Shown: one piece after another, positions 24,131 through 35,942 of the stretch
How positions within the stretch are numbered: position 1 is the first letter of the stretch
How the letters are laid out: each line of letters starts with the position of its first letter
Source of the DNA: Cycas panzhihuaensis
Lineage: Eukaryota; Cycadophyta
DNA: 64,000 bases
Direction of reading: 5' to 3'
Assembly: GCA_023213395.1 (NCBI GenBank)
Contig: CM041465.1
Span: forward strand, 220,169,741-220,233,740
Translations under genes and position numbers: made by a program
The notes under the pieces: generated by a model
Database searches by the model: none
Told to the model about the DNA's origin: nothing
The model's input: the letters and a program-made list of their open reading frames with translations, nothing else

Positions 24131-27016
24131 ATCAATTAATTATACATTTAATAAAATAAGAGGTATAACTACTTAAACAATGTAATATAGATGTTTTCTA
24201 TTGAAATGAAATAAGTAAACAATAAATAATCCTTTCAAAGGATATATATGAGCCTTAAAATTAAGGAGCAATATAATACAATGCAATGTAACATATGTGA
24301 GCTTTCAAATATGATTGAGATGGCCTTACACTAATTTAAATGTGCCTTTTACAAGAGAGTTAAAGAAACTTAAAATATATAAAGAATTTTCAAATGACTA
24401 CTTTTATAAATAAGAAATAACTTGATAATGAGAGAAAGTATATCCTTTTAATCAATGCTATTTATAAATTAATTATCATAAGACTTTCAAAATAGGATAA
24501 AAATGAGGGATAAATATGCTTATTCAATGAAGTGCAACTTAAAATACTTTTTAAAGTTGAAATGGAATAAAAAATTATCATTCACTTTCAATTCCTTTAT
24601 AAGTAACCATCAAATGAGCCTTTTTAAATCAAAGAAATTATACAAATAATCCTAAAATGTGATCCTTGAATAATATTATAAATAACTTATTTAGAAAGAA
24701 AGTAAGTTGAAAATATAAGTATGATCTTTTAAATGAATGCCTTAATATAAAGTAGGTTAACCAAGAAATAAGATGAAGGTTTTCTCATGTAACTATTATC
24801 TTTCAAAATGAAGAAGCTCCTTGAAAAAGTAACTTTAAATAACTTTTAATGAGAATGTATTCACTTTCAATGAGGTTATATTCAATGAATCAATAAAAAC
24901 CTATAAGTAAAATAAATCAAGGAGATGAAACTTTCAAATGCTTAAATACTCGTTCAATCAAGGAGATAAACCTTTCAAATGCTCAAATACTTTTTTAATC
25001 AAGGAGATAAACCTTTCAATCTTTGAATGTTTTCAATCAAGATAGCTAATCAACCTTTAGAACTAATACGATTTTTGAAATAAAGATAAAATTTATAATC
25101 CTTTTCTAAAATGATGAATATAAATGACTTTTAGAATGAAAGATCATTTTTATAAAGATGTAATCATATTCTTAAATAAGATGAGTCTTAAAGCTTGAAA
25201 GAATCAAAATAATAACCAATAACTTATGTAATGTAGTACTCGTATGAAGTTTTAGGAAATAAGATGGCCTTAAGGTAAATAAAAGTTCCTTTAACTTATG
25301 AAATAATAAGCTCAAAGTGCATAAGATTACTTACAAATACTTTTAGATGTAATTAAGTAAAATGAAGGTAACCTCTTTAGTTGATTCTCATATAAACTAG
25401 GTGCACTCTTTAAAGCATTCAAGAAGGCAAATGACTTTAAATAGGTAATAATGCTCAAAGAAACCTCTTAAATAAGTAGAAAAAATCTTAAGGAAATCAC
25501 GTAGATTTACTTCTACAAATAATGGAAGAAAAATAATAAAATAGGAGGTACCCGTTTGTAGATTTTGATCTGAATAGGGCTCCTATTACTCTAGAAGCCA
25601 AAAAGAATGCTAAAGGCTATAAAACAACTTGTAAATCTTATAAACACTAGCAAATATCATTAATAATAAATTTGTATATAAATATTAAGTAAATATATTC
25701 AATTGAAAAGAAAATTTAACTCAAAATATCTCTAAAAGTATCTAATTAGGACTAAAATAGAGCCTTGATTTTAGGTGTTTTAATGGCCTATAAAATGATA
25801 TTAAAATATGATAAAACTTATTCTATTATGTAGAGCTCTAAAAAATCTTTCCAATGGTTTAGATAACTCAAGAAATAGAGTTGTAGAACTCAAGTTATTA
25901 AAGAAAGAGTGAAAAGAGCATTTTTAGCTAATGAAATATGAGTAATAAATGAAGGTCAACTTTAACTTAATCAAACTCTATAAAAAATGGATCAAATTAG
26001 ATAAATAAGGACTCCAAGCTATAGATCTCTAAGTCAAGAATCTAACATGTCCAACATATTGAGAATCAAACACCTCAGTGTAGAGATATTACTCAAAAAG
26101 TAAACAATCTTCCTTAGCCAAAAAAATAAAAATAAAACAAATGAAGATTAGGTATTTAGCCCCTTTAGTAAATGGGCTTTTGGTCACATGTAAGGCCATG
26201 GGACTAGTGGCTATAACCCTAAGGGGGCCCCAGATTCCAAAATCTATCAAATATAGAATATAGTTTTTGATAAATAAAAAATATTTTAAAATAGTTTATA
26301 TCGTTTTGAAGTCTATAAAAAAGTATAATCATATGGAGGTCTCACGGGACTAAGGGCTAGTTATGTAGAGGGGGTTAAGTATAAAAGCCATTAGATTTGA
26401 AATCAATATCCAAAATTATTTAACTAAATTTAAACTATATAAAATAAATAAAAATTTTTAATAAAATGAAGTCATCATTGATTACATGACATACAAGGGC
26501 AAGATTTCACACAGAAAATGATCAGAAAAGGTGTAAAAATGATCAAGATTATTATGGAAGAGGGTGCCACATATCCTTAATGAAGATCAAATGGAAAAGT
26601 ACTCAAAAAAAAATAATTTTTAATATAAAAAATATAACGCAGATGTCATATAATAGACGATAATACATAGACAATATTTTTAATAAAAAACCAATGAAAA
26701 TGGCTAAAAATTAATTGCAATTGATGTGTAAGGGGGTGCCACAGATCTGGAGATGAGATCAATGAGAAATATTTCAAAAAAAATAAAATTTTAAATGTAT
26801 AAAGTTGCCAAAATGCAATGATGAAGGGCACATAGATGGAGGACACTTAAGGAGCTTGTTCTGCTAACTGAGATAACAAAATACGATGAAATCAGAAAGG
26901 GGCCTAACTTTTATTGATGCCAAAGTGTCCTAAAATTTTATGGGGAATAAATATCTATAGACTGAGAATGATCCTACTAAAAATAAGGAGATTACAGAGG
27001 ATACATAGGTGGTATG
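24131..27016 (-). other. Long non-coding leader of element D
   Basis: AT-rich with no domain. Its 25200-26500 part is homologous in inverted orientation to H at 29300-30600. Examples: the 'ccctaagggggc' block at 26218 against its complement at 29530, and the ctaatta..g.ctaaa block at 25742 against its complement at 30000. In each element's own direction the homology is co-linear. Confidence 0.6.
24914..25043 (+). repeat. Tandem repeat, three units of about 41 bp
   Basis: Units start at 24914, 24955 and 24997 with aatcaaggagataaac, then 'ctttcaaatgctcaaatact'. A partial fourth unit starts at 25035. It lies within the D leader. Confidence 0.85.
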
Positions 27017-27347
27017 TGTTGGGGTTAATGTTCATCGCCCCACTCCCACCATTTATACATGTGAGTGCACACATGTGAAGGTAAGTAAGGTAAGGTTAAA
27101 GTTACTTTAGTTAAGTATTATTTTATTATATTTTAAATTTTGGAGGTTGAGAAGGTTTCCCTCCTCCCTCAAACTATATCTTTACTAGGGTGACAAACCC
27201 TAGTGTCTTTTGACACCACCCTTTTTTGGAAAGTTGTATATGCTCTCTATAATGGATTGATTGAAATACTTTGTCTATGCTCTTTCAATACAATGGCTTG
27301 ACTATTTTGATATCTACTCTACTTTCTCTCCATTTTACAAACCTTCA
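27017..27347 (+). repeat. 5' LTR of element H
   Basis: Ends ...CCTTCA two bases before the PBS. It has a direct acatgtgagtgcacacatg stretch that is shortened in the 3' LTR, which accounts for most of the length difference. Confidence 0.88.
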
Positions 27348-28028
27348 TTTGGTATTAGAGCTTAAATTACTGATTTATTGCATCTTCATTTAGCTTGTTG
27401 AAGTCCTTTTTGAGAGTAAGAAGATCCATTAGTTTCTGAAGCAGATCTACTCACAGCAAGCCAAATATTAGTTCTATTTATCTTCTACAAAGCTTGGTAG
27501 TAATTTCTTGTATTATTTTTTCATTAAAAAATTCAATTATTTCTAATTTATATTTATAAAATAACCCATATCCTTATAGATCTATGTAGGATCACAGCTA
27601 TAATTGGTAAAATATTCAAGATCTCATCATTTTACAAAGTTTTTATTAATAAGTTTTATATATTTTGTTAAATATTTGGCCATTTTTGGTGTATTTAGTC
27701 TATTTATTCAATATTTTTCCAGATCTATGCAATAATTACTGCATATTCAGCCTAATAAGTTTCTTTGAGAAATTATACTACAAGTTTTATTATCTATTCA
27801 CCATTTTTTCCTAGTTTCGGCAAAGGGTTGGTTGATAACTATTTATGCTAATCTAGCTCTTTATATGTTTGACAAAAGTGCAACATATGACTACTTGTTG
27901 GCTTCCAAGTGAACTCATCTACCTATTAGAGAAATTGGTTTGAAGTTTTACCTCTCTTGAAAGAAGATCTCATCCTTAGAAGATAACTCTCTATAAATTG
28001 GTCATCTCCACATCACCAAGTTCTTTAC

Positions 28029-28029
<1 letters not shown>

Positions 28030-28065
<36 letters not shown>
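28030..28065. repeat. (TA)n microsatellite
   Basis: About 18 uninterrupted TA units, within the leader of H. Confidence 0.95.
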
Positions 28066-28067
<2 letters not shown>

Positions 28068-28449
28068 TAAAATATTTCTACATTAATCTCTTTGTGCTTT
28101 TGCTTTTGCATAGTACCCTACTACTGAAGAATTGAGAGGAATAGACCTCCACCCAAGTACATCCAAACCCTCTTATTTAAAAATATTATTCACAACTACT
28201 TTTGCTACTTGAATATCATGTTCTCCTTTGGGAAGAAAGACCATTCCTACTCCTGGATCTCATACCATATAATATAGTAACATACTAATCTATTCTTTTC
28301 CTTTTCAAATCAATTATGTTTTCCTTTGTTCCTTTTATTGCCTTCCATCCATTCCCATATAGAATCCTTAGTATGGGACATTTTTTTGTAATTGGGAACT
28401 CCTGTAGAGAAGTCCAAAACATGCAATATATAGCAAATTAATAGTTGAT

Positions 28450-29100
28450 CCTAATCAAGCTTTGATAGCTCTGCACTGAGAACGTTACAAATATTAAGAA
28501 GCTTAATGTTATACTCCATGTATTCATCCATCCATCCCTAATTCCACTCTATAATTGAAAACCCTAGGTAAAAAAATAAGGGCTTTTATGTCCATGTATG
28601 TCTCGAATAAAGCTTTCAGGGCTACTTGAATCCGTGTCAGATCCAAAATATCTAATCTATTTTTCGGCTTTAGATTCTTTAATCTCTCTAATAAAGTAAC
28701 CTTGAACGTCTTGACTGACTTGTTCCACCTTGAAGAAATTTTTGAATATCTCTTTCTTTAGTGAGGAAAGGGCTTTAGTAAAGAAGAAAATAGTGACCGA
28801 TCAGCATGTGCCTAGCTCATGGCAGTACGATATTAGAATGAGACAAACAGAACCAAGTTTTTGTTCAAAACTACTTTAAAACAAGTTGTATTTGGCTTTA
28901 GATTTACTGAAATTAGTAAATTAGTGCTTGTAAATCTTATTGCCACAAAACTAGAGAAGCAACCCTCGTAAAGAGTTGTACAGAGCTTGCAATACTCCTT
29001 AACCTATTTTGAAAGAGGATCTAAACCCCAGGCCAACATTTGTAAAGCCTGTCGTTAAATGAATTACTTAATTCCAACATCTCCTCTAGATTTCCTTTGT
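28450..29100. other. Unrecognised, less AT-rich block in element H
   Basis: This stretch is more balanced in composition than its surroundings. On the minus strand at about 28760-28600 one frame reads EQVSQDVQGYFIREIKESKA followed by a Ser/Asp-rich stretch. I do not recognise it, stops follow, and I found no counterpart in D. It may be a captured gene fragment or a further insertion. Confidence 0.3.
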
Positions 29101-29299
29101 AGTAGTGCTCTGATTAGTCTTTATTCTATATTTTTTATCTAATATTTTCTTGAAAGAAAATATATATTTGCACTATCGATCTAAACACCTACTATGGAAA
29201 GCATTTTGATTATTTTCTATTGATTTTATAATCGATTTCATCGTGTTTTATGCTGTACAGGTTGCCTGTTAACAGCCATTTAATTTCTTTGAATGTATT

Positions 29300-30990
29300 G
29301 ATTTTTTTTTAAAGTTTAAATTAAATTAAATTAAATTTGATATAATTTTTAAATCTGGGTGTGAATTGATTTTAAGCTCTCTTCGCCATTACTTTTTGTC
29401 ACATAGACCTCCATATGACCATGTTTTAACCTTATAAAAGGGCAAATTCAAAAGTTTATAAATTATTTTTTATATTTTTAGTTTTAAAAGGTATTAACTA
29501 TATTTTATAAAGTTTGGAGTCCATTAGCCCCCTTAGGGTCTTAACGGTTGATCATATCAGGTTCACATATGACCATCAGTCCAATTCTAAAGGGGCTTAT
29601 TACCTTTTCTTCTAAAAATTTTATTTTATTAATACTCATAAAGGACCACTCGCCTTTTTTTCTATAACTTTTCACTGGAATGTTAGTTTCTCACAAAGTT
29701 AGACTCATTAGATTCATATTTTAGAGCTCCTTAGCCTAGTACTATCCTTTTTTAATTTGATTCTATTTTGGTAGCATTTTACTCAGTTAACATTGACATT
29801 ATTTTCTACACTCATTTCACTTACCAAAAAGGGGTCTATTCATTATTTCCTTAATAACTTGACATTTATAGCTCTGTTTTTCAAACTGTAAGAACCAACA
29901 GAAAAGATTTTTAGGGTTATATACATTAGAATTAGTTTCATTTTATTTTGAAACTATTATATAGATGTTTAAAGCTCCTTAAGTTAAGACTCTAGTTTAG
30001 CCTTAATTAGACACATTTTGTAATATTTTTAAACAAAATTTTCATTTTAATCAATTATATTTGAGTATTGTTTGCTACTAATTAGTTTTTTTAGTATATT
30101 TATTATTTTTTCATAATATTACAAGTTAATTTATAACTTTTATCATCAATTTTAGCTTCTTAAGGACGAAGAGGTCTACTTAGATCAATACATCAAATTG
30201 GTGCTACTTACCATAATCACTTATTTTATTTTATACTTTCATTTGAATATAGAATAATTTTTTGAGCTTATTGGATTATTTCAAGTATTATATCTTCTTA
30301 GAAATTTTAAGCTATACCTAGTTTACTTCTGAATTTACAAAGGAACTTCTTGTTATTTAATTTTTACTAATATAAAGAATCTTTGCAATATACTTTCTAC
30401 ATCTTTAAATTTTTTTTTAAGATTGAAAAGGGCATTGTAAATGGCATAATTATAATTTCTTTTGCTCATTTTTTTACTTCAAAGTTCATTTAAACATTCT
30501 AAGATTTAGGAGCATTCAAATATTGAAAGGTTCATATACTTATTGAAAGCATCTTTTCATTTATCATTGTTGAAAAGTTCATTCACTTGTTGCACTTATA
30601 AAAGTTGCTTCTAGTTGATAGCATACTTTACTTTCCAAAAGTACATTTTACTTTTAAGGGCATTGTATTCTTTTTAGAAAGTGATTACTTACATATTTCT
30701 TTCAAAGAGTTCATTGTTTATTTCACCTTGCTTAGAGGACATTATATTTTATTCAAGTTATTTTCATTTTGCATAAAAGGAATCTCATTTTATTTTTAAA
30801 TGCATTACATCCTTTTTCTTAGAAATTATTGGAAAAATCACATCATTGGTAAACTTATTGACATTGGATTGCATTCTTTTAGGAATATCTTTATCATCTA
30901 CTTACATTAGTATTGAACTCATTTAAGGAGTTGTCTACTTGAAAACTATATTTCTTTTCAATTATGTACTAAAGTTTTCTATATAAATAG
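29300..30990 (+). other. H leader segment shared with element D
   Basis: AT-rich, with no domain. It matches the reverse complement of about 24150-26500, that is, the D leader in the D sense direction. Conservation of a non-coding leader between two subfamilies suggests a function in cis, such as packaging or replication signals. The function is inference. Confidence 0.6.
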
Positions 30991-31009
30991 TAATAAATCT
31001 AAAAAAAAT

Positions 31010-31598
31010 ATGATTTCCTATATTTGATGGCCATGATTTTTCACAATGGTATAAAACAATACAAACTTACTTTATAGCAAATGATCTTTGGAGATACCTA
31101 TAAGATGGATATGAACTTAATAATAAAGAAGATATAAAAAAATATAATGAAGCCTTAGCTATATTATTTTGTAGTACATATGACAATGTTTTTTCTAAAA
31201 TTTATGAAATGACAACCTCCAAATCTGTATGGGACACCTTAGATTCTATTTATGGGGGAAAAACCCTCAATATAAATAAATTTAACTTTAATATTGTTGA
31301 GCATGTGAGATAGATGTTAGAGTAGGTTATTTGTGATGAAAAGACCAAGGAAGAGAATTCAAGTCAAATGAATGATCACCTTATTGCACATGAAGCTGAT
31401 CCTTTATTTGAGATGGAGAAACCTTATGATATGATAGTTACTCACAAAACAAAGATTTTAGAAGACAAAGTCAAAGTTCTAAAAGATAAAATTAGAGATG
31501 CAGCCATTCATCTTCATTCAAATCAAGCTATACCTGCTTGGACTTTATTTGAACCACTTAATGTTAAAGAGACATATATCACTAAAAGGATGAGATGA
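31010..31598 (+). pseudogene. Copia gag of element H
   Basis: Reads FDGHDFSQWYKTIQTYFIAN, DLWRYL*DGYELNNKED, KKYNEALAILFCSTYDNVF, YEMTTSKSVWDTLDSIYGG and LNINKFNFNIVEHVR, a clear UBN2-type capsid. Then MLE*VICDEKTKEE leads to an open frame at 31368-31598 with a helical, charged stretch (KILEDKVKVLKDKIRDA). Only a few stops interrupt it, fewer than in the gag of D. It lies directly before the PPT. Confidence 0.85.
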
Positions 31599-31721
31599 GT
31601 TGATAATGATCAAGCTAAAGGATAAATATTCAAAGTTTTTTTAAAAGTTTTTTTAAGTTCAAGTTTCACAAGTTTAAAGAGAAGACAAAGATATTCGTGA
31701 TGACCATTAAGGGGGAGAATA

Positions 31722-32036
31722 TTGGGGTTAATATTCATCACCCCACTCCCACCATTTACACATGTGAAGGTAAGTAAGGTAAGGTTAAAATTACTTTAGT
31801 TAAGCATTATTTTATTATCTTGTAAATTTTATAGGTTGAGGAGGTTTGCCTCCTCCCTCAAACTATATATTTACTGGGGTGATAAACCTTAGTGTCTTTT
31901 GACACCATCCTTTTTTAGAAAGTTATATATGCTCTCTATAATGGATTAATTGTAATACTTTATCTATGCTCTTTTAATACAATGACTTGACTGTTTTGAT
32001 ATCTGCTCTACTCTATCTCCATTTTACAAACTTTCA
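31722..32036 (+). repeat. 3' LTR of element H
   Basis: Follows the PPT and ends CTTTCA. It differs from the 5' copy by scattered transitions and one deletion near the start. Confidence 0.88.
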
Positions 32037-32620
32037 GTACGATTGAAATGAGGCTAGAAAATTATCACGAACAGACTCTACAGGCTTAAAAATACCTTGA
32101 TACCAAGTTTCATGAAGATCTATCGAGAAATAGAGCTAAGATAAATAATTTTTAATTTGGTGCCTAGGGGTTTTAGTAGACAAAGAGGTATACTAGGCTT
32201 CTGGGAGCTATAACTTACCATAGAAGTGACAATTTTTTGAACCATTTTCTCTAGAGCATAGAGGAATCAGAGAGAAGTCCAATGAATGGTGACTTGACAT
32301 AGTTCTGAGTAGTGTGGAGATCACACTAGACTACCAAAGTTTAAGAATATAACAAAACCTTAAAAAATTATGAAAAACTATTAAAATCTTGCATAAAATC
32401 AAACGAAACCTCAAAATAATTATACTAAATAATTGTTAAAATAAATATGCACACTATAGCTATAAAAATCTAAAGAAATATTGATTAAATAAAGCATATA
32501 TATCAATAATAACTAAATATTAATAATAAATTATATAAAAATATTAATAAACTTTATAAACCTGATGAAATGATGAAATATTTACTTGTCATAAAGTGGA
32601 ATCAATGTTCTGATACCAAA
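32037..32620 (-). other. D leader, PBS-proximal part
   Basis: Between H and the D PBS (minus strand PBS at 32618-32608). AT-rich, no coding signal. Confidence 0.5.
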
Positions 32621-32941
32621 TATAGGTGCAGGGAGTAGAGTAGGCTAAAGATTATAATATCAATCCATATTTGAGAGTTAACATAGTATTTCTAATGAGT
32701 GGTAGTGTTAAAAAACATGAAGGAGGTATTTCCTTAGTATATATAGTTTTAGAGAGCTAGTAAATGCCTCTACCTAAAAATTTAAATAATAATAAATTAA
32801 ATAAAATAATAAAATTATGTACCTTAGTATCCTCATAGATGGATGCATGGCAGCTCTAGTGGGCTCTAGGTGGCATTAGGTCGTTTTTAGGTGTCTAAGG
32901 TGTATGTGCACACATTTTATGAAATGAGCATTATCCTAAAA
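32621..32941 (-). repeat. 5' LTR of element D (minus orientation)
   Basis: 321 bp, the same as the other copy. On the minus strand it ends just before the PBS TGGTATCAGAA. Confidence 0.87.
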
Positions 32942-32946
32942 AAATA

Positions 32947-34427
32947 TTAATGGTTTGATCTTCAACTTTTGTGATTTTCCTCAATGTTTTTAGCTTCAAA
33001 CTTCTTCTAAATAGGTAAGGTCTTTCCTATATAGTTTTTGCTTATTTCATTTTTTTCTAAAGGCTATCTTTTACTTAGAACTTGCTCTTTCTTTTGTTTA
33101 ATTATTGTGGTGATTATATATATATTTTTGGCTTGAAATACTTATTAAAAGGCTAGCCCTTTGTGGGGTTCACAAGGGATAGACTAAGGTGGGGCATGGT
33201 TATCTCTCCACCATTTATATAACTACCCCTTCCCATTCTTGCATAGCAGTCTATATTTTAAGTAGTTTGCCATCTCTTTTGGTTTTATTTGGTAGTGGTT
33301 TAGTCCTTATTGTTTGTTGTGTCTCTTCTTTTACTTGTTTTAAAGGAAAGTATTAGGAAAGATTGATCAACTAAAAGAAAAACAACCATTCTGAGGTAGA
33401 TTTATATAATAGGAAATTTTTTTTGATTCTATAGTTTTTATTGTTTGTTTAATTTCACTTTTGAGATTACTTTCTTTTAAAGGAAAATTTAAAGTATTGA
33501 ATAGTAAGTACATGCTTAATTTTTTAGATTATTAAGATTCAAGGATCCTTTTGGAGTCTTTCTTGCTTCAATTGAGATAGAATCTTTAAAGTTGTGTAAC
33601 TAGTATCTTATATGAGAACTATTATTGAGTTTTGTTATTTATATGTAACTTTAAAAGGTTTGAAAAATCATTTTAAATAGTAGTAACACATCTTTGAAAC
33701 CTCTCTTTTTGCATCATAGAACATTCATTCAAAGAAGAGATTACATGTATGGGAATTAAAATCTTTTAAATAGCATTGCATGTTATCAAAATTCTTAGAA
33801 AGCTTGTATAATGTGATTGCATGGTATGTTGTATCTCTCGTAAGTATATGTTATTTCTATCATGGTGAAGTGTACACATTATATTTAAAAGAGTAGTTTC
33901 ATATTTGTATTAGTATCCTTCATCTTTAAAGTAAAAAAATAATTACATCCATCTAGTTCTAGTTTTCCCTTACTAGTTACTTAAAGGTAGAATAGGCCTT
34001 TCATAGATTGCCTTGGTTTGTTTTGTTTTGTTTTGTTAAACATAACAAAAAAAGAACAAAACAAAATACAAAAAGGAAAAAATTCTTCCATTTGCTTAAC
34101 CCTCCCCCTTATCTAAGTAAACCTAAAAAGTTAAACAGATCAAAGGATATGAGTCCTTAAGAAGGATATTAAGAATATTATTAGAGTAGTTCTGAATCTA
34201 GAACTGCTTCACCTAGTTATCTAGGTTAGTGGGTTCTACCACCCCCCTTACATCCAAACCTTTTATCACATTCTTTATCTATATCTTATTTAACAGTATA
34301 ACTAGATGAAGACTTCTTATTAGGAGTTAGGCAAAGGTGGTTACTTAGGTCTTCTTAAATCCCATATCTCTTAGTTCTAATTGATACGAAAGAAATACCC
34401 CATTAATTGAGAGATATCTAGTTTAAT
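32947..34427 (+). repeat. 3' LTR of element B, second piece
   Basis: Co-linear with 11385-12870 of the 5' LTR, for example the blocks 'ggggttcacaagggatagac' and 'gagagatatctagttta'. It is broken off by C where the 5' LTR reads ctagtttaggtccacc. The sequence resumes with taggtccact at 60601. Confidence 0.85.
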
Positions 34428-35083
34428 TATTAGATAATGTGATAACAATATTTTGGAGTCTAAAATTTTGATAGGTTGGCAGTGCAGTTTCCCCTCTAAA
34501 CTTCTATGGAGGGATCTAAGAGGGATGGGAGCCCCCCTTAGTTAGGGGGTATAAGAAAAGTTAGAAGTCCCCCTCCCCTCCCCCTTACAAAGATAGGATT
34601 TAGGGGTGATAGCCCCCAACCCAAAAAGATAGCATTATAAAACATACTAAATTATAAAGAGAATTACGGTTGTTCATTGAAAATACCTCAAATTCTATGG
34701 TTGAGATTTGTGCCTTGTATGAATCTCTAAAATAGCTTGATTTAGGGTGTTTTTTTGTTATGTTGATGGTATTCGATATATTGAGAAGAGGCAAGTAGTT
34801 ATTACTATTATAAGTATTCTACTACAGATTATGTACATTTCTCCATTTTTTGGTAATAAAGATCAATACATTTCTTATGTGGATGTTTCTCTAGTATACT
34901 ACTAGGGTTTTACCACATTATATCAGGTGTATATATGATGCTTTATCTTTATAATTCATTTATTATATTATCTCTAGTTTAAGAACTTGCATATTAAATT
35001 TCAGTTTTAATTCCTATAACTAGTTGTAAAATAGTTTAGATCTTAGGGTAGTTTCTAGTTATTGGGACCTAGTTTTCTCAACA
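34428..35083 (+). repeat. 5' LTR of element C
   Basis: Starts TATTAGATAATGTGATAAC (the 3' copy starts TGTTCGATAATATGACAAC) and ends TCTCAACA before the PBS. A TATA-like gtgtatatatgatgc lies at about 34927. Confidence 0.85.
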
Positions 35084-35159
35084 AGTGGCATTAGAGCCAC
35101 TTTCATTTTTGTAGCAAGTTTATGAAGTTTTTGGCATTGACTTTTTCTATACTAAATGA

Positions 35160-35925
35160 TAAAATTAACGAATGTAAAGTTTGAGGTGGAGAAATTCAAT
35201 GGTAAGAATAACTTCAAGTTATAGAAGCTAAAAGCGTATGATGTTTTAGTACAACAGGGATTGTATAGAGCTCTTACTTATAAGTTGAAGAAACCCATAG
35301 GGATGGATGATGATGAATGGGATGATCTAGATAAAAAAGCTCTTAGCATAATATGATTATGTTTGGTAGATGAAGTTTTGTTTAATATTACAAGGGAGAA
35401 GATAGCAGTAGGATTATGGACCTAGTTGGAAGGCTTGTACATAACCAAATCAGTGATGAATTGAATCTACTTGAAGAGGCAACTATACTCATTGTAGATA
35501 AAGGAAGGTATAAAAATTACTTATTATTTAAATATATTTAATACTCTTATTTATTAGTTAGCTAGTATTGATGTCACTATTAAGGATGAGAACAAGGTTA
35601 TTATCTTATTATGTTTATTATCATAATCCTAGATAATATTATCACCTCAATTAGTTTTAGCACTACAGATAAATTAGACTATGATTCTATTATGAATGAT
35701 TTGCTAACAAAAGAAGTGAGGAGGAAGTCTAGTTTTGAAACCTCCACACTAGGAGTTATGATAGCAAGGGGTAGAACAATTGAGAGAAGATAAAGCTCCA
35801 GGGACATATTGAGGTCAAAGTCAAAAGGCAAGAAGAGTAAGCTCAGATATTGGCATTGCAATAACATAGGTCACCTCAAGAAGGATTGCTATAAAAGGAA
35901 AGAGTTCCAAATAAAGGAAGATCTA
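35160..35925 (+). pseudogene. Gag of element C
   Basis: Near 35175 it reads KFEVEKFNGKNNFKL*KLKA, then DVLVQQGLYRAL, DDDEWDDLDKKALSII*LCL, DEVLFNITREK and SLQIKEGIK, matching Tnt1-type Copia gag. A zinc knuckle near 35845 reads YWHCNNIGHLKKDCYK. The first Cys of CX2CX4HX4C is changed to Tyr and the other three ligands are kept. Stops sit at Trp and Arg positions. Confidence 0.87.
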
Positions 35926-35942
35926 CCAAGGAGGCTAATTAG

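Larger units (their letters stand above)
27017..32036 (+). mobile_element. Element H: gag-only Ty1/Copia element, plus strand, inside D
   Basis: LTRs of 331 bp (27017-27347) and 315 bp (31722-32036), starting TGTTGGGGTTAATGTTC and TATTGGGGTTAATATTC. PBS TGGTATTAGAGC (27350-27361) and PPT taagggggagaa (31710-31721). TSDs are gtatg (27012-27016) and gtacg (32037-32041). The only coding remnant is a Copia gag next to the PPT, 3.6 kb from the PBS. The middle is homologous to the D leader, and the LTRs share a faint block (tagtgt.tttt.acacca). H and D are thus subfamilies of one pol-less family inserted in opposite directions. Confidence 0.87.
23106..32941 (-). mobile_element. Element D: gag-only Ty1/Copia element, minus strand
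   Basis: Two 321-bp LTRs (23106-23426 and 32621-32941) with a perfect TSD aaata (23101-23105, 32942-32946). The orientation is minus: the reverse complement of 32608-32618 is the Met-tRNA PBS TGGTATCAGAA, and the purine-rich PPT is the complement of 23427-23440. Without H it is about 4.8 kb: a leader of over 3 kb and then a Copia gag close to the 3' LTR. No protease, integrase or RT is found. It has the structure of terminal-repeat gag-only elements (TR-GAG). It sits in the 3' LTR of B. Confidence 0.87.

Noticed and set aside
21390-25043. Repeat arrays considered as CRISPR-like
   Set aside because: Units are irregular, directly adjacent, without unique spacers, and in a plant retrotransposon context. 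They are minisatellites.
32608-32618. Sequence ttctgatacca taken at first as chance
   Set aside because: It is the reverse complement of a Met-tRNA PBS next to an LTR end, which sets D on the minus strand.
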